NCBI GenBank assembly: GCA_025201705.1
Contig: MU616609.1
Location: 1-64,000 of the forward strand
DNA: 64,000 nt
Origin: Dissophora ornata
Taxonomy: Eukaryota; Mortierellomycota; Mortierellomycetes; Mortierellales; Mortierellaceae
Direction of reading: 5' to 3'
The notes under the pieces are model-generated. The model searched no databases and had not been told where the DNA came from. It saw only the letters and a list, made by a program, of their open reading frames with translations. Of this stretch, positions 10,426-21,011 are shown one piece after another (position 1 is the first letter of the stretch; the number at the start of each line of letters is the position of its first letter). Both the position numbers and the translations under genes were made by a program.

Positions 10426-11062
10426 GGGCGGGGTATTGAAGCGGGTGGGGGTGGGGAAGTCCAGGATGAAGGGAGTGTTGCTGGGGAAGAAAAGGGGAAA
10501 TGGGAAACAGCAGCAATATGGATGGATGGATGGATGGATTGCACGGAACAGAAAAAGGGAGGAAATGAGGCCTTGGAGCAAAGGTGACTCGCATCGCTGA
10601 CGATAAATCCGTCTGAAATGACGCCAGTCGGGAGAGCAAAAATTAAATTCGACAGCCAGTCCCAGTGGCTGTGGGGGGGGGGCGGTGTGATTCGCAGGTG
10701 ACGGTGCATCCCCCCCAGTGTGTCTGTGCCTGGCAGCAGCCATCCATGGCCAGGAACACCGCTCCTCGACCAGGCACACGCTCTCCCTGCTGTCCTGCCC
10801 CCTCGCCCCTGGTCGCATGTTCCCGCACTGAGCCCAAGGTGCACAGACATGTGCGCATTCTTCCTGGCACGGACACTAACAAAACGAACGCACACGACCC
10901 CACTCCGCCGCTGTTTATTTTTGTCGATGTTCCCCATCACTTTTCCCTTGAGCATCACCGCACTTTGAATTGCCTCACTTCTCACTTCTCACTTCTCATC
11001 CCTCCAAATCCTGCTCCAACCAGAATCATCCACCATCTCATCCATCCACATCCATCCCCGCA
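10426..11062. promoter_or_regulatory. divergent intergenic region between DUG3 and the PGDH-like gene
   Basis: The 637 bp between two head-to-head starts hold a (GGAT)n run at about 10519-10540, a G8 run near 10674-10682, and a pyrimidine-rich leader with repeated CACTTCT and CATC units just before the start at 11063. No TATA box is obvious. Long ORFs here are low-complexity and not credible genes. Confidence 0.5.
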
Positions 11063-12493
11063 ATGCCTTCCTGCGACTCCCTCCGCCCAACCATGCTCAT
11101 CCTCGATGACCTGCCCCAGTCCTGCAAGGACGTCCTCGCATCTGGAGGCATCCAGCTCGAGTTCCTCGATGCCCACAAGGCATCCTACGCCGAGATCCAG
11201 CTCCGCATGAGCTACTGCAACCTCATTGCCATCCGCACCCGTAAGACCGCCGAGATCATCTCTTACCTCCTTTCCTACTGGCCTACCTCTCGTCTCCACG
11301 CCATCGCCTGCTTCGAGGGCGGTGTTGCCTCGGCTCTCACTATCAGCCATGTAAGTTTGCCACACCACCTACTCGTGTGTCCTTTGCCCCACACTACCTG
11401 CCACAGCTGCACACGAAAACCTAACGCTCTTTTGTTTTTGTCTGTCTTTGTCTCTCCAGATCCCCATCTTGTCCCTCGACTCGACGCCTTCGCCCTACGC
11501 CGTCAGCGAGCTCTGCCTCTCGCTCACCATCATCCTCTCCCGCCAGTTGCTCTCCCGCAACCGTCAGGCCCACAACGGTGTCTGGAACAAGGACCACGTC
11601 AACTGCCATGAGGTCCGCAACAAGACCCTAGGCATCCTCGGTGTGGAGTCGAATCAGGTCTGTGGTCATCAGACCGGTATCCTGGCTCAAGCCCTTGGCA
11701 TGCGAGTCATTGCCCACACACCACGTCTGCACATGATGACCCACGGATGCACCACCAACGTCAAGGACCTCACTACGGTTGCGCAGCAGGCTGATTTCAT
11801 GGTCATCTTAGATGACCAGGATCTGGTGGAAAACCCGCCATCGGTCCAGGTGCGTAAATCGCTTCAAGGACAGATCTTGATCCATACGAGTGTTGGAGAC
11901 GATGATGGACAAAGGACGAAAAAGTTTTTGGACTGGTTGGAGAAGGCGGTGACACCGGCCTCGGAACAGGAGACACCCATCCAGTTGGGGGGAGTGGCGA
12001 TTGTGGTGCCGTCGAACGATTTTGACGAGGATATGTCGACGAGCAACGGAGGACAGACGCAGAGAGAGATTGAGGAGGAAATTATGGACGAAGGTTATTC
12101 GACTGAGGACTATGCGTGCTTCAAGACTGGACGGTACGGACGTGCCTCTACAGAGGTCCAGAAGAGACGCTTGGCCTGGCGCGATCAACTGCAACGACTG
12201 GGCATTGAGAATGTAGCTCTTATTCCTCAGCATGGTAAGCATCGCATCTTCCCCTGACATGTTATGTGTTACAATGGATCCCACCGTGCACTTATTAATT
12301 AGCATCTGCTAACATTTCATTTCACATAGCGCTGGGCACAATGGAGTCGTACGAAGCAAACGCCAACAAGTTTGCGCACCAGATTATCGACTTGAGCAAG
12401 CAAGTTATAGCGCAGATGCGATCGAACGTTGATCCGACGGTGCCCCATTACCCCTCGGAGCGACCTGTCCGATTGTCCGGCATGGTTTGCTAA
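11063..12493 (+). CDS. D-3-phosphoglycerate-dehydrogenase-like protein with eroded NAD-binding site, 408 aa
   Basis: Exons 11063-11350, 11460-12234 and 12330-12493 join to 408 residues. The family fold is clear: the dimer helix and following motif (AVSELCLSLTIILSRQL, then AHNGVWNK, EVRNKTLGILGV) align with fungal Ser3/Ser33. Where an active enzyme has the Rossmann glycine motif GxGxxG, this protein reads GVESNQVCGHQTG. The Asp that binds the NAD ribose is replaced (MRVIAHTPR). The C-terminal half has a long acidic insert (NDFDEDM, EEEIMDEGY), and the final block SYEANANKFAHQIIDLSKQ is short. There is no ACT domain. It is probably a non-catalytic or repurposed paralog; a canonical SER3 should exist elsewhere in the genome. 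Close to the CtBP-like pseudo-dehydrogenase idea, but that is inference. Confidence 0.75.
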
Positions 12494-12713
12494 ATCAAAC
12501 AGTTCTCTCGGCTGTTTCTCTTCCCCACTATTGCTAGCTTTGCTATGTGCCTTCGAAAACTATGTCCCTGTAGCGTGTCGATTAGCAGTAATGTTCAATG
12601 CCGCGGAAGAATAATACAATTACACCATGTAGAGACCCAAGGCTGTTTTTATTATATTCTTAATGTCTATATACTTTTTTTTTGGGGAGCATGGAGCTTG
12701 TGTCTATCTTGGT

Positions 12714-15359
12714 TTAAAGCCACGCCAATGTCTTTGAACTACTATGTCGGTTATTTTCTCCAGCAGGGGTGATGGTGATGGGAGGGATCGAGGACATAAG
12801 CTGGTTTTTGGTCTTTTGGTTCTGTTTGTAGACAATGGCTTCATCCTTGCCTTTGTCCATGTCCACAGTCAGGAGTAGCGCGCCTCCTACAACAAAGAGA
12901 CCCAGAGGGAACCAGAAGCCTGTCCGGAACTCGCCTGTGACCTGCTGAATTGCGCCTGTGACAAATGGCCCGATCCTATTGCGAGGCAAAAGTTGAGATA
13001 AAGATATGCGTGACCAGTGAATAAGAGAAGTAAGAGAGAGAGCTTCTGACTATGGCTAAATATTTGCCGCCAAAAAAAAAGCGATAAAGAAGAAAGACTT
13101 ACCAAGACGATCCTTTGTCTGCGAGTTGGAAAAGACTGAACCACTCATTCTCGTCGCCCTCTGGGCACAACTCTGCCATCATCACACGCGCAACACCGTA
13201 GAAGGTACTAATAATCAACCCCAAGTACGCGATCGCGACCCACGCTTCCCACTCATGTCGCAATCCAAAACTAGTCGTGAAGTATGACGGTATCACAAAG
13301 TAGGCTGTCAAGATCGCGTAGAGGGTCAGCGTCAGCATGATCATGAACTTGGTCGACAGGTTCCAGCAGTGGCGGATATACAAGAACAGGTAAGCACCAA
13401 TGAAGGCGGTGATAGAGATGGAGACAGACATGATAAGGGATTTCGAATGCGAGAAATGTAGATCTTGATACGTGATCACATAGAGAAGCGCAGTGACGGT
13501 GTTGACGCCGTCCGAGAGCATGAACCAGGCAAAGATGAATTTGGTGATCTGCGAGAGTTTGCGCATCGACTTGAACGTCTGGTAGTCTAGCAACAGAAAA
13601 TAACCACGCGTCAGGAATGTAGCACAAAGCGAACCTTGTTGGACAAAAAAAAAAAGATCTCACAGCGGCAAGCACTTACTTTTCCCCCACGAGTACGCAA
13701 TCCAATTACGTCCCTTGGGCATAGGTGGGCCAGGTCTAGCGTCCAACCATGGCATGACTACAATGGTCCAGCCTAACCACCACACGCCCGTAAACGCAAT
13801 CGCGATCTGCAGACCCAACAGCGAATTATGCATCCGTTCCGAGATCCCAATGCACGTCACCTGAACAATCACCGCTCCTACATTCGCAGCACCTGCACAC
13901 CATGCTGACAGATCATTCGTCACCTGCTCCTCCACTTTACGTAATTCTGTGATTGAAAACATGGATGACTCTGTCGGTAAAGTTGTTTCGAGGATATCGT
14001 TGATAACATTACTACTACCGGTGCTGTCGTAGTCCTTTCCGGTGAGTTCACTACCGGCTGTATTCTGAATGAATGATCTGTTCATCTCATCCATTTCCTG
14101 TAGTGTACGATGGGCCTCTACCCTTTCGGCGGCCTCGAGGACTTTTGGGTGGTGACGGACATAGATGGGTAGGAAGGCGTTTGAGAAAACTGAGGATATA
14201 TTGTAGCATGCCCAGCCCAGTGGAGAAAGTACGACCGTCAGCCAGAACATGGATGCTGACTGAACAAAGAAATATGCGATAGAGGTCAAGCACCCCAGGA
14301 TCGCGAACACGAGCAAAAGGGTTTTCTTGTATGCTATAAAAAAAATGATGTTTGGGTCAATTAGCGCTTCCTTGGTGCATGAAGTGCTTTGTGCTCTATG
14401 ACATTCAATGAAATCAAGGATATATAAAATAAAATAAAACCTACATCCATGGTCTGCAACAGCGGCGATAGACAGCGAAACAATAAAGGACACGACTGCC
14501 GAGAAACTTGAAATATAGAGCGAGATCGTGCCGGGATCCAGGTAGTGGTTTCCAAAGACTTGCTTCACGCACCTGTAATTCATCACAGATGTGTCACATG
14601 GGATGGCATGGTTCGATGCCTCGACGCCACCACTTGCTGCGATATCCTGGATCAGAAGCGGCACCATCAACACGGCGCTTACCCAACCATACGCGCAGTA
14701 ACTGTGATACAGAGCAGAGTGAGGACAAAGGGGGGGGGATAAGATCAAAAAAAAAATAGTGCATGAGCATTTAAGATTAGAGCTCGTTGTATAAAGATGA
14801 TTGAGAGATGCATGTAAGGGTCCCTTATTTTTTTTTTCTTACGTTGCATTTTGACAGTACTGTGATCATGCGAAGCGAGAACCACAGAGTTTTGTTAGCG
14901 TCTTTTTTTTAAAAAAAAAAAAAATATACATGTGGTGTTGGCGGGGAGGGGGGGGGGACGACTCTTTACCCAGGCCCAGACTTCAGTCTTTTTCAACGGT
15001 GTGATTTTTGCTTCTATTGGTGGCAGATCGCTGTCTTGTCTATGGCTATCAGGTGAACTCGATTCCATTGGCCATCGCCCATTCGTTTCCACGAACGGTT
15101 TTCGAGTTTTTGTGCGTGTGAGTGAATGTATCTCTTCTTCGTTGTCTTCTGTTATCGTCAGTGGCATTGAAGGTTGACTGCTGCTTCTGCTGGCACTGTT
15201 GCTATTATTGTTGTGGTCGCTGCTGTTGTTGTTAGCATCTCCATTATGAAGACTATCAAGATCGCGAAATCTGCTGGGATTGAAAGATATTGGTTCGGTG
15301 TTGACGGTGATATTGTTGTTGTTGTTGCCCCGTGCGTTGGCGCTCTCCCGGGTGTCCAT
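12714..15359 (-). CDS. ATG22: Atg22-like vacuolar effluxer (paralog B), 687 aa
   Basis: Minus-strand exons 14970-15359, 14843-14859, 14445-14701, 13680-14333, 13103-13586 and 12714-12975 join to 687 residues. Compared with paralog A it has a long, Asn/Ser-rich cytosolic N-terminus (residues 1-115), a loop insert after SNAFLPIYVRHHPKVLEAAE, one extra intron at SWGK/NYQTF, and a longer tail. The core is the same: SEVWAW becomes TEVWAW, the 17-nt microexon encodes YCQNA, and CPEGDENEWFSLF is kept. The start was chosen as MDTRESA because an upstream Met lies in a Phe-rich frame typical of the 5' UTR. The gene converges on the PGDH-like gene. Probably an efflux carrier of the vacuole with different regulation from A. 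Confidence 0.88.
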
Positions 15360-17790
15360 GTGTGATATCTTGTGAGATGTTTTTTTTTTAATGACTCGAG
15401 CTATTTGAGGAAATCGAGAGGGAAAAAAAGAAAGGAATGGAGAAACAGGACAGGGTCGAATGCAAGAACGGAGAGAGGGAGATATATAAAAAAAAAAGAA
15501 CAAAGAGTAAAAAGTAAAAGTAAATATACAGAATGGTCAAAAGGAAGTTGGAAGAAAGACCTAGAGAAAGAAAGAGAGAGAGTTCCCTTTTTTACCCAAA
15601 AACGGATGCAAGGGAGGGAGACCCTTGATCTTTTTTCGCTTTCACTCCTCATTCAACGGCGGTTTAGAGATGAGAAAGTGATAAAGGCAGGAGGGCGTGT
15701 GGGAAACGGAGGGAGGTTAGCCGTAGCAAGGTGCCGGAAAGGTCTTTCCAGAATTAGGGAAGGTGCAGGAAAGTCGTGATCCCTTTTCTTTTTTTTTTTT
15801 GTTACAATAAAAGTCAGCTTTTTGCACTGAGGATCTAAGGGTATGTTTGAAAACGTACGCGGGAGATCATCTACTGGTTCGGAATGGGCGAATGGGCTGA
15901 CCACAATCTGGAAATAGACGACTTGTGCTCTTGAACGCATTTGAGTAACGGATCATCCTGCTCTCTAGTGGATTTTTTTTCCTGCATGCATTGCAGCATT
16001 TGCATATATCCTCTCCAAGTTCTCTTATTTGCGCGACCGGTTAGTTTGGGTGATCTGAAAGGAGCAAGGGGGCGGCCCAGCAAGGAGAGCGCACCATTGA
16101 GGGATAATGGAAAATTCACACGGAGGCTGCACCGAGCGGAGAGGGGAGGGGGGGAACGGCCAGGAGACGCGTCTGACAAACGCAAGAGTCGTCTGGTCTC
16201 ATACTTTCCTTTTCAGTAATCGATGCTCCCATCCCGTACTGGTTTTTCTTGTTGAAAGAGGATCGGGGATCATACAAAATCGAATTAACGAAAAGGCAGT
16301 AGAGGATGACTCTGCTGAACTTCACATTCCTTTCGTTCTTTTTTTTTCGGTTTTATTCGTTACTGAAAAACATGACAGTAAAGTATGATTCCAGAAGAGT
16401 AGTCTAGATTGGAAACATCTACAGAAAACGGTCGACTCCTTTTTTTCGTTTTTTTTTTTTTTCTTTGTTCCCAATCCAGCGCGAACCGTGAATGTTCGCG
16501 ATGGGGGGATACAGCGTCTTCAATTGACTTGATTCCGACGAATAAACCTCGCCGGATGCATGAAGAACAGCTTCATGGGGGGGGGGATTATCTTTCAATG
16601 GCGAGAACTTTATTTTTAAGCTGTGCCGTTTGACCAACATCACGCGTCGCGCATTTCTGATACAGAGTTCATTGATTTGGATATTGCAACCCTCATCGTA
16701 GGAACTGGCGTGTGGATTGGGATGGCGTTGGCGTTGTCCGCCAGAGGTAGTCGTGGCTACATACCGCTTTAACTATCGGTTTCGAATCTCGGATCGCTCG
16801 ACAGAGTCCTGTTACGCGAACAAAAACACACAGGGCACCCACAACGCAATAGTGAACGCGTTGACACCACGTACTGTGCATCTTTTACTAGGATAACATC
16901 CCGGTCAACACTCTGCGCCCGATATCTCTTGAGAGAATCGACTGCATGCTCGAAGAGATGGGTGTGCATGCAGGGCATAACCCGTCGGGAAAGTGACGTC
17001 GTTTTCGTCAGGGTTCCTGTTGCGCGGTCTTTCGCGACCGACCTCTTACATTATCTATTTGCACTGTTGTCCGTTGTGGAGCGAGTAAATCGACGTTTTT
17101 GCACACATTTTAGCATCAAGCCTATGAACTTACAGGCTTGGCTAGAGTAGATTTTAATGAGCGCTAGGGCTCTTCAGCTACATAGGTAACTCTAGTTGTA
17201 TCTGGTTGTAAGGCCGTTCCCTTTCGAGCAGTCCATGTCGATAACGGCTAATGTTATATCCTTTTTCAGACCTTGGTTTACTGGGATACTGGGATACTGG
17301 GATACCTAGAATTACCTTTGATGAACATTATAATTTTCGTTGGTAGGAGGCTATTCATTGACGCTAATTATCAAAATATCGCCTGTGATGTGCTTGCTGC
17401 TATGTGGGGGTTTATGGCTATCGCCACGGCAAAGACGAGTTGTGTATTATTTTCCCCACAACTTCGTCCCCAAGACTAAGACGCCACGGTAATGTATGCG
17501 CCTAGTTCAAAAATCTAGCATGAATGATTACCAACAGCCATGGATTGACGCTCTATTACCTTGAAGAGTGGCATTGTGTCTCCATTTCTATATTGTAATC
17601 TGACACGTTTTAATCTCTCATCTCTTCTCTTCTTGGGATTTTGCGCGCCGTTGGCTGTTGCTGCATTGGTGGTTCTCTACAACCGACCCCGGGCTTTAAG
17701 GTTCTTTGGAAACGATGGGTCGATCTTGACGACGATTGGACCGCATGTCTTTCGTGAATATGCTGCATGGAATATGGAATTCATAAAGTT

Positions 17791-17805
17791 NNNNNNNNNN
17801 NNNNN
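17791..17805. other. assembly gap (15 Ns)
   Basis: Fifteen N bases followed by a C7 run mark an unresolved position. The C run suggests a sequencing failure at a homopolymer. Any gene crossing here would be misread. Confidence 1.
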
Positions 17806-18568
17806 CCCCCCCATGGTCTCTATATGATGTTGAAGATAAATCAAGATTACAGCGCCGATATCCTACTGTACGCAGAGTTCTTATGGAAGACTATGGAGTT
17901 TGTCGTATTACAACTGATGCAATGTTGGTTGTAGCTATTTAACTTTCTCTCGGCGTTCTCATAGCCGTTCGTTCATGCATGGAAAACGGTGTGAATAACT
18001 GCAGTGTAATAATAATAGAGGTGGGAAAAGCTGGAGCTCCCTTTTATATTTCCTGATATACAAATAAAATCCCCAGCATCTGTTCTTGACGAGTCTTGTG
18101 CTCTTTAGCCTTCCTCCGTAACAACGACAAAGACCACCTTGGTGAGGTTCTAATTAGTAAACTCGAATTGTATTTCTTGCAGCCGTTTCGGACCGCTGTT
18201 TAGCTGTCATGCTAGTCATTACCGCAATGTCAAAGTCGGTCGATGTTCCATGTCTGATGGATAAGGTTGCAGATGTCGATCTTTACATGACATTGGAGTG
18301 CGATACGTCTAAGGCTCTAGGCTATGAGATGTGCATTCTGGGGGCGACAACAGCTTTATCGTCTTTGGAGAGGAGCCGAGAGCCAAAGAGTGAATCCACC
18401 ACTCGGATCAAATCCATTCTAATACAACAAACTCTCTGTTGGTTTCCACGACCCTCACGCGCCCACGATCGCGCATCTTCTTTGGCTAGTGATCATGGCA
18501 ACTGACCTGTATTGATGCGTGAGCATTCTACGAAGCACAAGCACGCGTGATGATCATACAGTACTCAG

Positions 18569-18574
18569 TTTATT
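18569..18574 (-). terminator. polyadenylation signal of HSP10
   Basis: An AATAAA on the minus strand lies about 25 bp after the HSP10 stop codon. Confidence 0.6.
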
Positions 18575-18597
18575 TAAAAAAAAAGGATGGGTTGTAT

Positions 18598-19486
18598 TTA
18601 TTGGATCTTGGCAAGGATCTCGGACTCGCGGAAGAGAATGAGCTCCTCGTTATCGACCTTGACGACACTGCCGCCATAGGGAGGCAGCAAAACCTTGTCG
18701 CCCTCCTTGAGCTCCGAGGCAATGATCTTTCCCTCCTTTATTAATACAATGTCACATCCAGGGTGCAAAAAAGAGCCGTCAGATCAATCATCCAAAAAAT
18801 CCTCCACACAACTGAGCCACCAATATCACAAGTTCTCGGTGAAAGAGAAATAAAGCTCTTACCTGGGTGACCAATCCCTTGCCAACAGCAATGACATGGC
18901 CCTCGTTCAATGCCTCCTGAGCCTTCTCGGGAATGTAGATACCAGAGGCGGTTTTCTAGTGTTTGCAACGAAAAGTAAATGAGATAAGGGTAAGATCAGT
19001 CTTTTGCTCTAGATCGAGGGTGTTTTCCGCTACACATACGCGAGACGAAATTGAGATCGCAGCGACTCTGCTACAAAAAAAAGGTCTTTGGTAATCGGAA
19101 TTACCTGCTGGGGCTTGATGCGCTGGACAAGGACGCGATCCATCATGGGGACGATCGTCTTGGAGAACTTGGTGACGCGGGAGGCCTAGAGAGTAAAATG
19201 GTGGTAGTTGTTGTTAGACTGGCGTCTAAACGTTTCCTCTTTGGGGAGATCGAATAGTGTCCAACGAGCTGCGCGTTAGGTGCTCTAGTGTGTGTTCTGC
19301 AGTGAGTCAGTCGGCTCCACTGCGCAGGTCAGTCCTTCCGGGTGCAGCCTGTGTCCATTGACAAAAAGTGATCCACGGAGCAGATCACGGCGATGGTGTG
19401 CGGCTGATCTCCAGTCCATTTGATATGTCGCTCCTGTAAAGAGTCGCAAAAAGAAAGCACCGCGACAGATCCCGCGTCCTTACCAT
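18598..19486 (-). CDS. HSP10: mitochondrial co-chaperonin Hsp10 (GroES family), 104 aa
   Basis: Minus-strand exons 19484-19486, 19105-19185, 18863-18955 and 18598-18735 join to 104 residues, the usual length. The first exon is only the ATG: ATG is followed directly by GTAAGG, and the next exon resumes ASRVTKFSKTIVPMMDRVLV. Conserved GroES features are the mobile-loop region KTASGIYIPE, the GKGLV turn, the GDKVLLPPYGG roof block and ELILFRESEILAKI at the C-terminus. Hsp10 caps the Hsp60 chamber in the mitochondrial matrix and is imported without a cleaved presequence. The gene is head-to-head with the bS6m gene. A near-consensus heat-shock element lies about 85 bp upstream, so heat induction through Hsf1 is likely. 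Confidence 0.93.
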
Positions 19487-19566
19487 TGTGATTGTGATTG
19501 TTGCGAGTGAAGGAATGGTTGCGGAGGCAGGGAGTGCAGTGTGGGATTTGCTTTTTTAATACCCTT

Positions 19567-19579
19567 TTCCAGAGTTTTC
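19567..19579. promoter_or_regulatory. near-consensus heat-shock element in the HSP10/bS6m divergent promoter
   Basis: The site reads TTCcaGAGttTTC, three alternating 5-bp Hsf1 units with one mismatch (GAG for GAA). It lies 81-93 bp upstream of the HSP10 start and about 180 bp upstream of the bS6m start. Confidence 0.55.
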
Positions 19580-19755
19580 TATCCGTGGCTTTTCGATCGG
19601 AGGGGCAGCTTTGAGGGGACGGTGGGGGGAAGGGAGCAGTCACCTCACCCGACAATGGCGGATAAACAAGGCCCAAGGGGGGAGAGAGACAGAGATTGCT
19701 CCCACTCGCTTCGCCCACCCATCCTTGATCCGATCCTTCAGGAACACACACAGAA

Positions 19756-20617
19756 ATGGTTTTCTACGAGCTCTTTTGCATCTCCAGGACGCGCCTTGTC
19801 GAGGTATGCAGTCTGCAACTCATTTCGGGACAACCCATGGAATTATCGCTGCAGGAGAACGAAATCACTTGAGCAGAGATCAGCATCAGGGACCCCAAAC
19901 AACCAAGGCGCAATCAGATTCTACAGACAGCCAGCAAGCATTCGATGAGGGGAACCTTGTTTATAGGATGCCATATTTCCTAGAAGACAATAGCTGTGGC
20001 TGGCCGGGAACCTGCCAGCCGTGTCTGTTTGTTGACGAGGCGTAACACACTTGAAGGCGAACTCACTCTTCCGGCGGACATAACCAACTGAACAGGAGAC
20101 CTGGACTCGCGATTGACCTTATCTAGAGTCCTTTTATTCATCAATGTTCTAATTGGATCCCTGTACGGCTCATTCATCTAGGCTAACTTGAAGGATCTGG
20201 TCAAGCAGACGTCCTTGGTTGTTATGAACAAGGGAGGCGTTGTCAGGCAGTTGAAGCCCCTCGGAGAGAAGCAATTACCGTATCGCATTAGGAAGCATCA
20301 AGAATACCATGTGCAAGGATTGTATGTATCATTTTAACCTACCGTCTGTACTCCCTTGACGCGTTTTTGTCAAACGCTTTTTTTTTTCACTATGCAGACA
20401 AACTGATCGAGTCTCTTGGCTTTGTGTTCTTAATTCCTTCAAACGAAATCTAAATAGCCAATGGACGATGCAATTCGATGCCAACCCCAGTGCTGTCGGT
20501 GAACTGAACAAGCGATTGAAGATCGATCCTCGTGTCCTCCGCCACGCTGTTCTCCGCTTGGGATCAAAGCTTGAAGACGTTGTTGCGTCTGCGGAAAAGA
20601 CTGGCACAAGAGTATAG
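19756..20617 (+). CDS. MRP17: mitochondrial small-subunit ribosomal protein bS6m (Mrp17), 115 aa
   Basis: Exons 19756-19803, 20182-20321 and 20458-20617 join to 115 residues. The N-terminus MVFYELFCISR is the typical first beta strand of bS6 proteins. It continues ANLKDLVKQTSLVVMNKGG, VVRQLKPLGEKQLPYRIRKHQ and the RNA-facing YHVQG block. The C-terminal strand reads WTMQFDANPSAVGELNKRL. Length and domain match fungal Mrp17. It belongs to the small subunit of the mitochondrial ribosome. The first intron is long (378 nt) for this window. It shares its promoter with HSP10, another mitochondrial matrix protein. Confidence 0.9.
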
Positions 20618-21011
20618 ATGGCAGGGGGAAAAGCAAGACGCTTCACGTTTTAAACATGTAGATTAGTTTTTTTATTCAAAAACCAAAAAAACCAAAAAAG
20701 TATTCATAAAAGGATGTTGGCAAGAAGCAAAAGCCGCGATCTACAATGCTGCTGAACGAGATTTTTTTTTCTTAGCTCAGGGGCGACAAATGGACCAAAG
20801 CTAGCGTACTGAACTGTTTGAATACACGAGGAAGACGGGAAGGCGGTCAAACATCGGAGAGAATATGCAGAAATACCGCGACGGGAGGTCATGGCATTGG
20901 GAAATAGCAGAATGAATCTCATTCTCATTCATCCAGTTTGCACACATTCTTGAATCTCTTAACAGCCCCATTCTTACACTACGAGATCTACATCCACGCC
21001 TGACGCTGCCG
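20618..21011. other. intergenic, no gene seen
   Basis: AT-rich 3' flank of bS6m with poly(A) stretches at 20685-20710, then the 5' flank of the next gene. No coding pattern. Confidence 0.5.

Larger units (their letters stand above)
15360..18597. other. gene-poor interval
   Basis: No confident gene. Scattered coding-like relics occur at about 16640-16780 (a frame with TEFIDLDIATLIVGTG), 16890-16980 (NIPVNTLRPISLERIDCML) and 17640-17790 (RFFGNDGSILTTIGPHVF), but none joins to a gene and none is recognised. A short tandem repeat of ACTGGGAT lies at about 17279-17305. Confidence 0.4.

Noticed and set aside
10241..10985. Minus-strand His/Pro/Ser-rich ORFs between DUG3 and the PGDH-like gene
   Set aside because: Low-complexity readings of a (GGAT)n- and CT-rich promoter. 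Only the DUG3 first exon inside them is supported.
15360..15503. Upstream Met at 15503 as start of ATG22-B
   Set aside because: It would add a Phe/Ser/Pro-rich leader typical of translated 5' UTR. MDTRESA at 15359 is the better start.
18209..18505. 98-codon ORF upstream of HSP10
   Set aside because: No family, no splice context and an average amino-acid mix compatible with chance.
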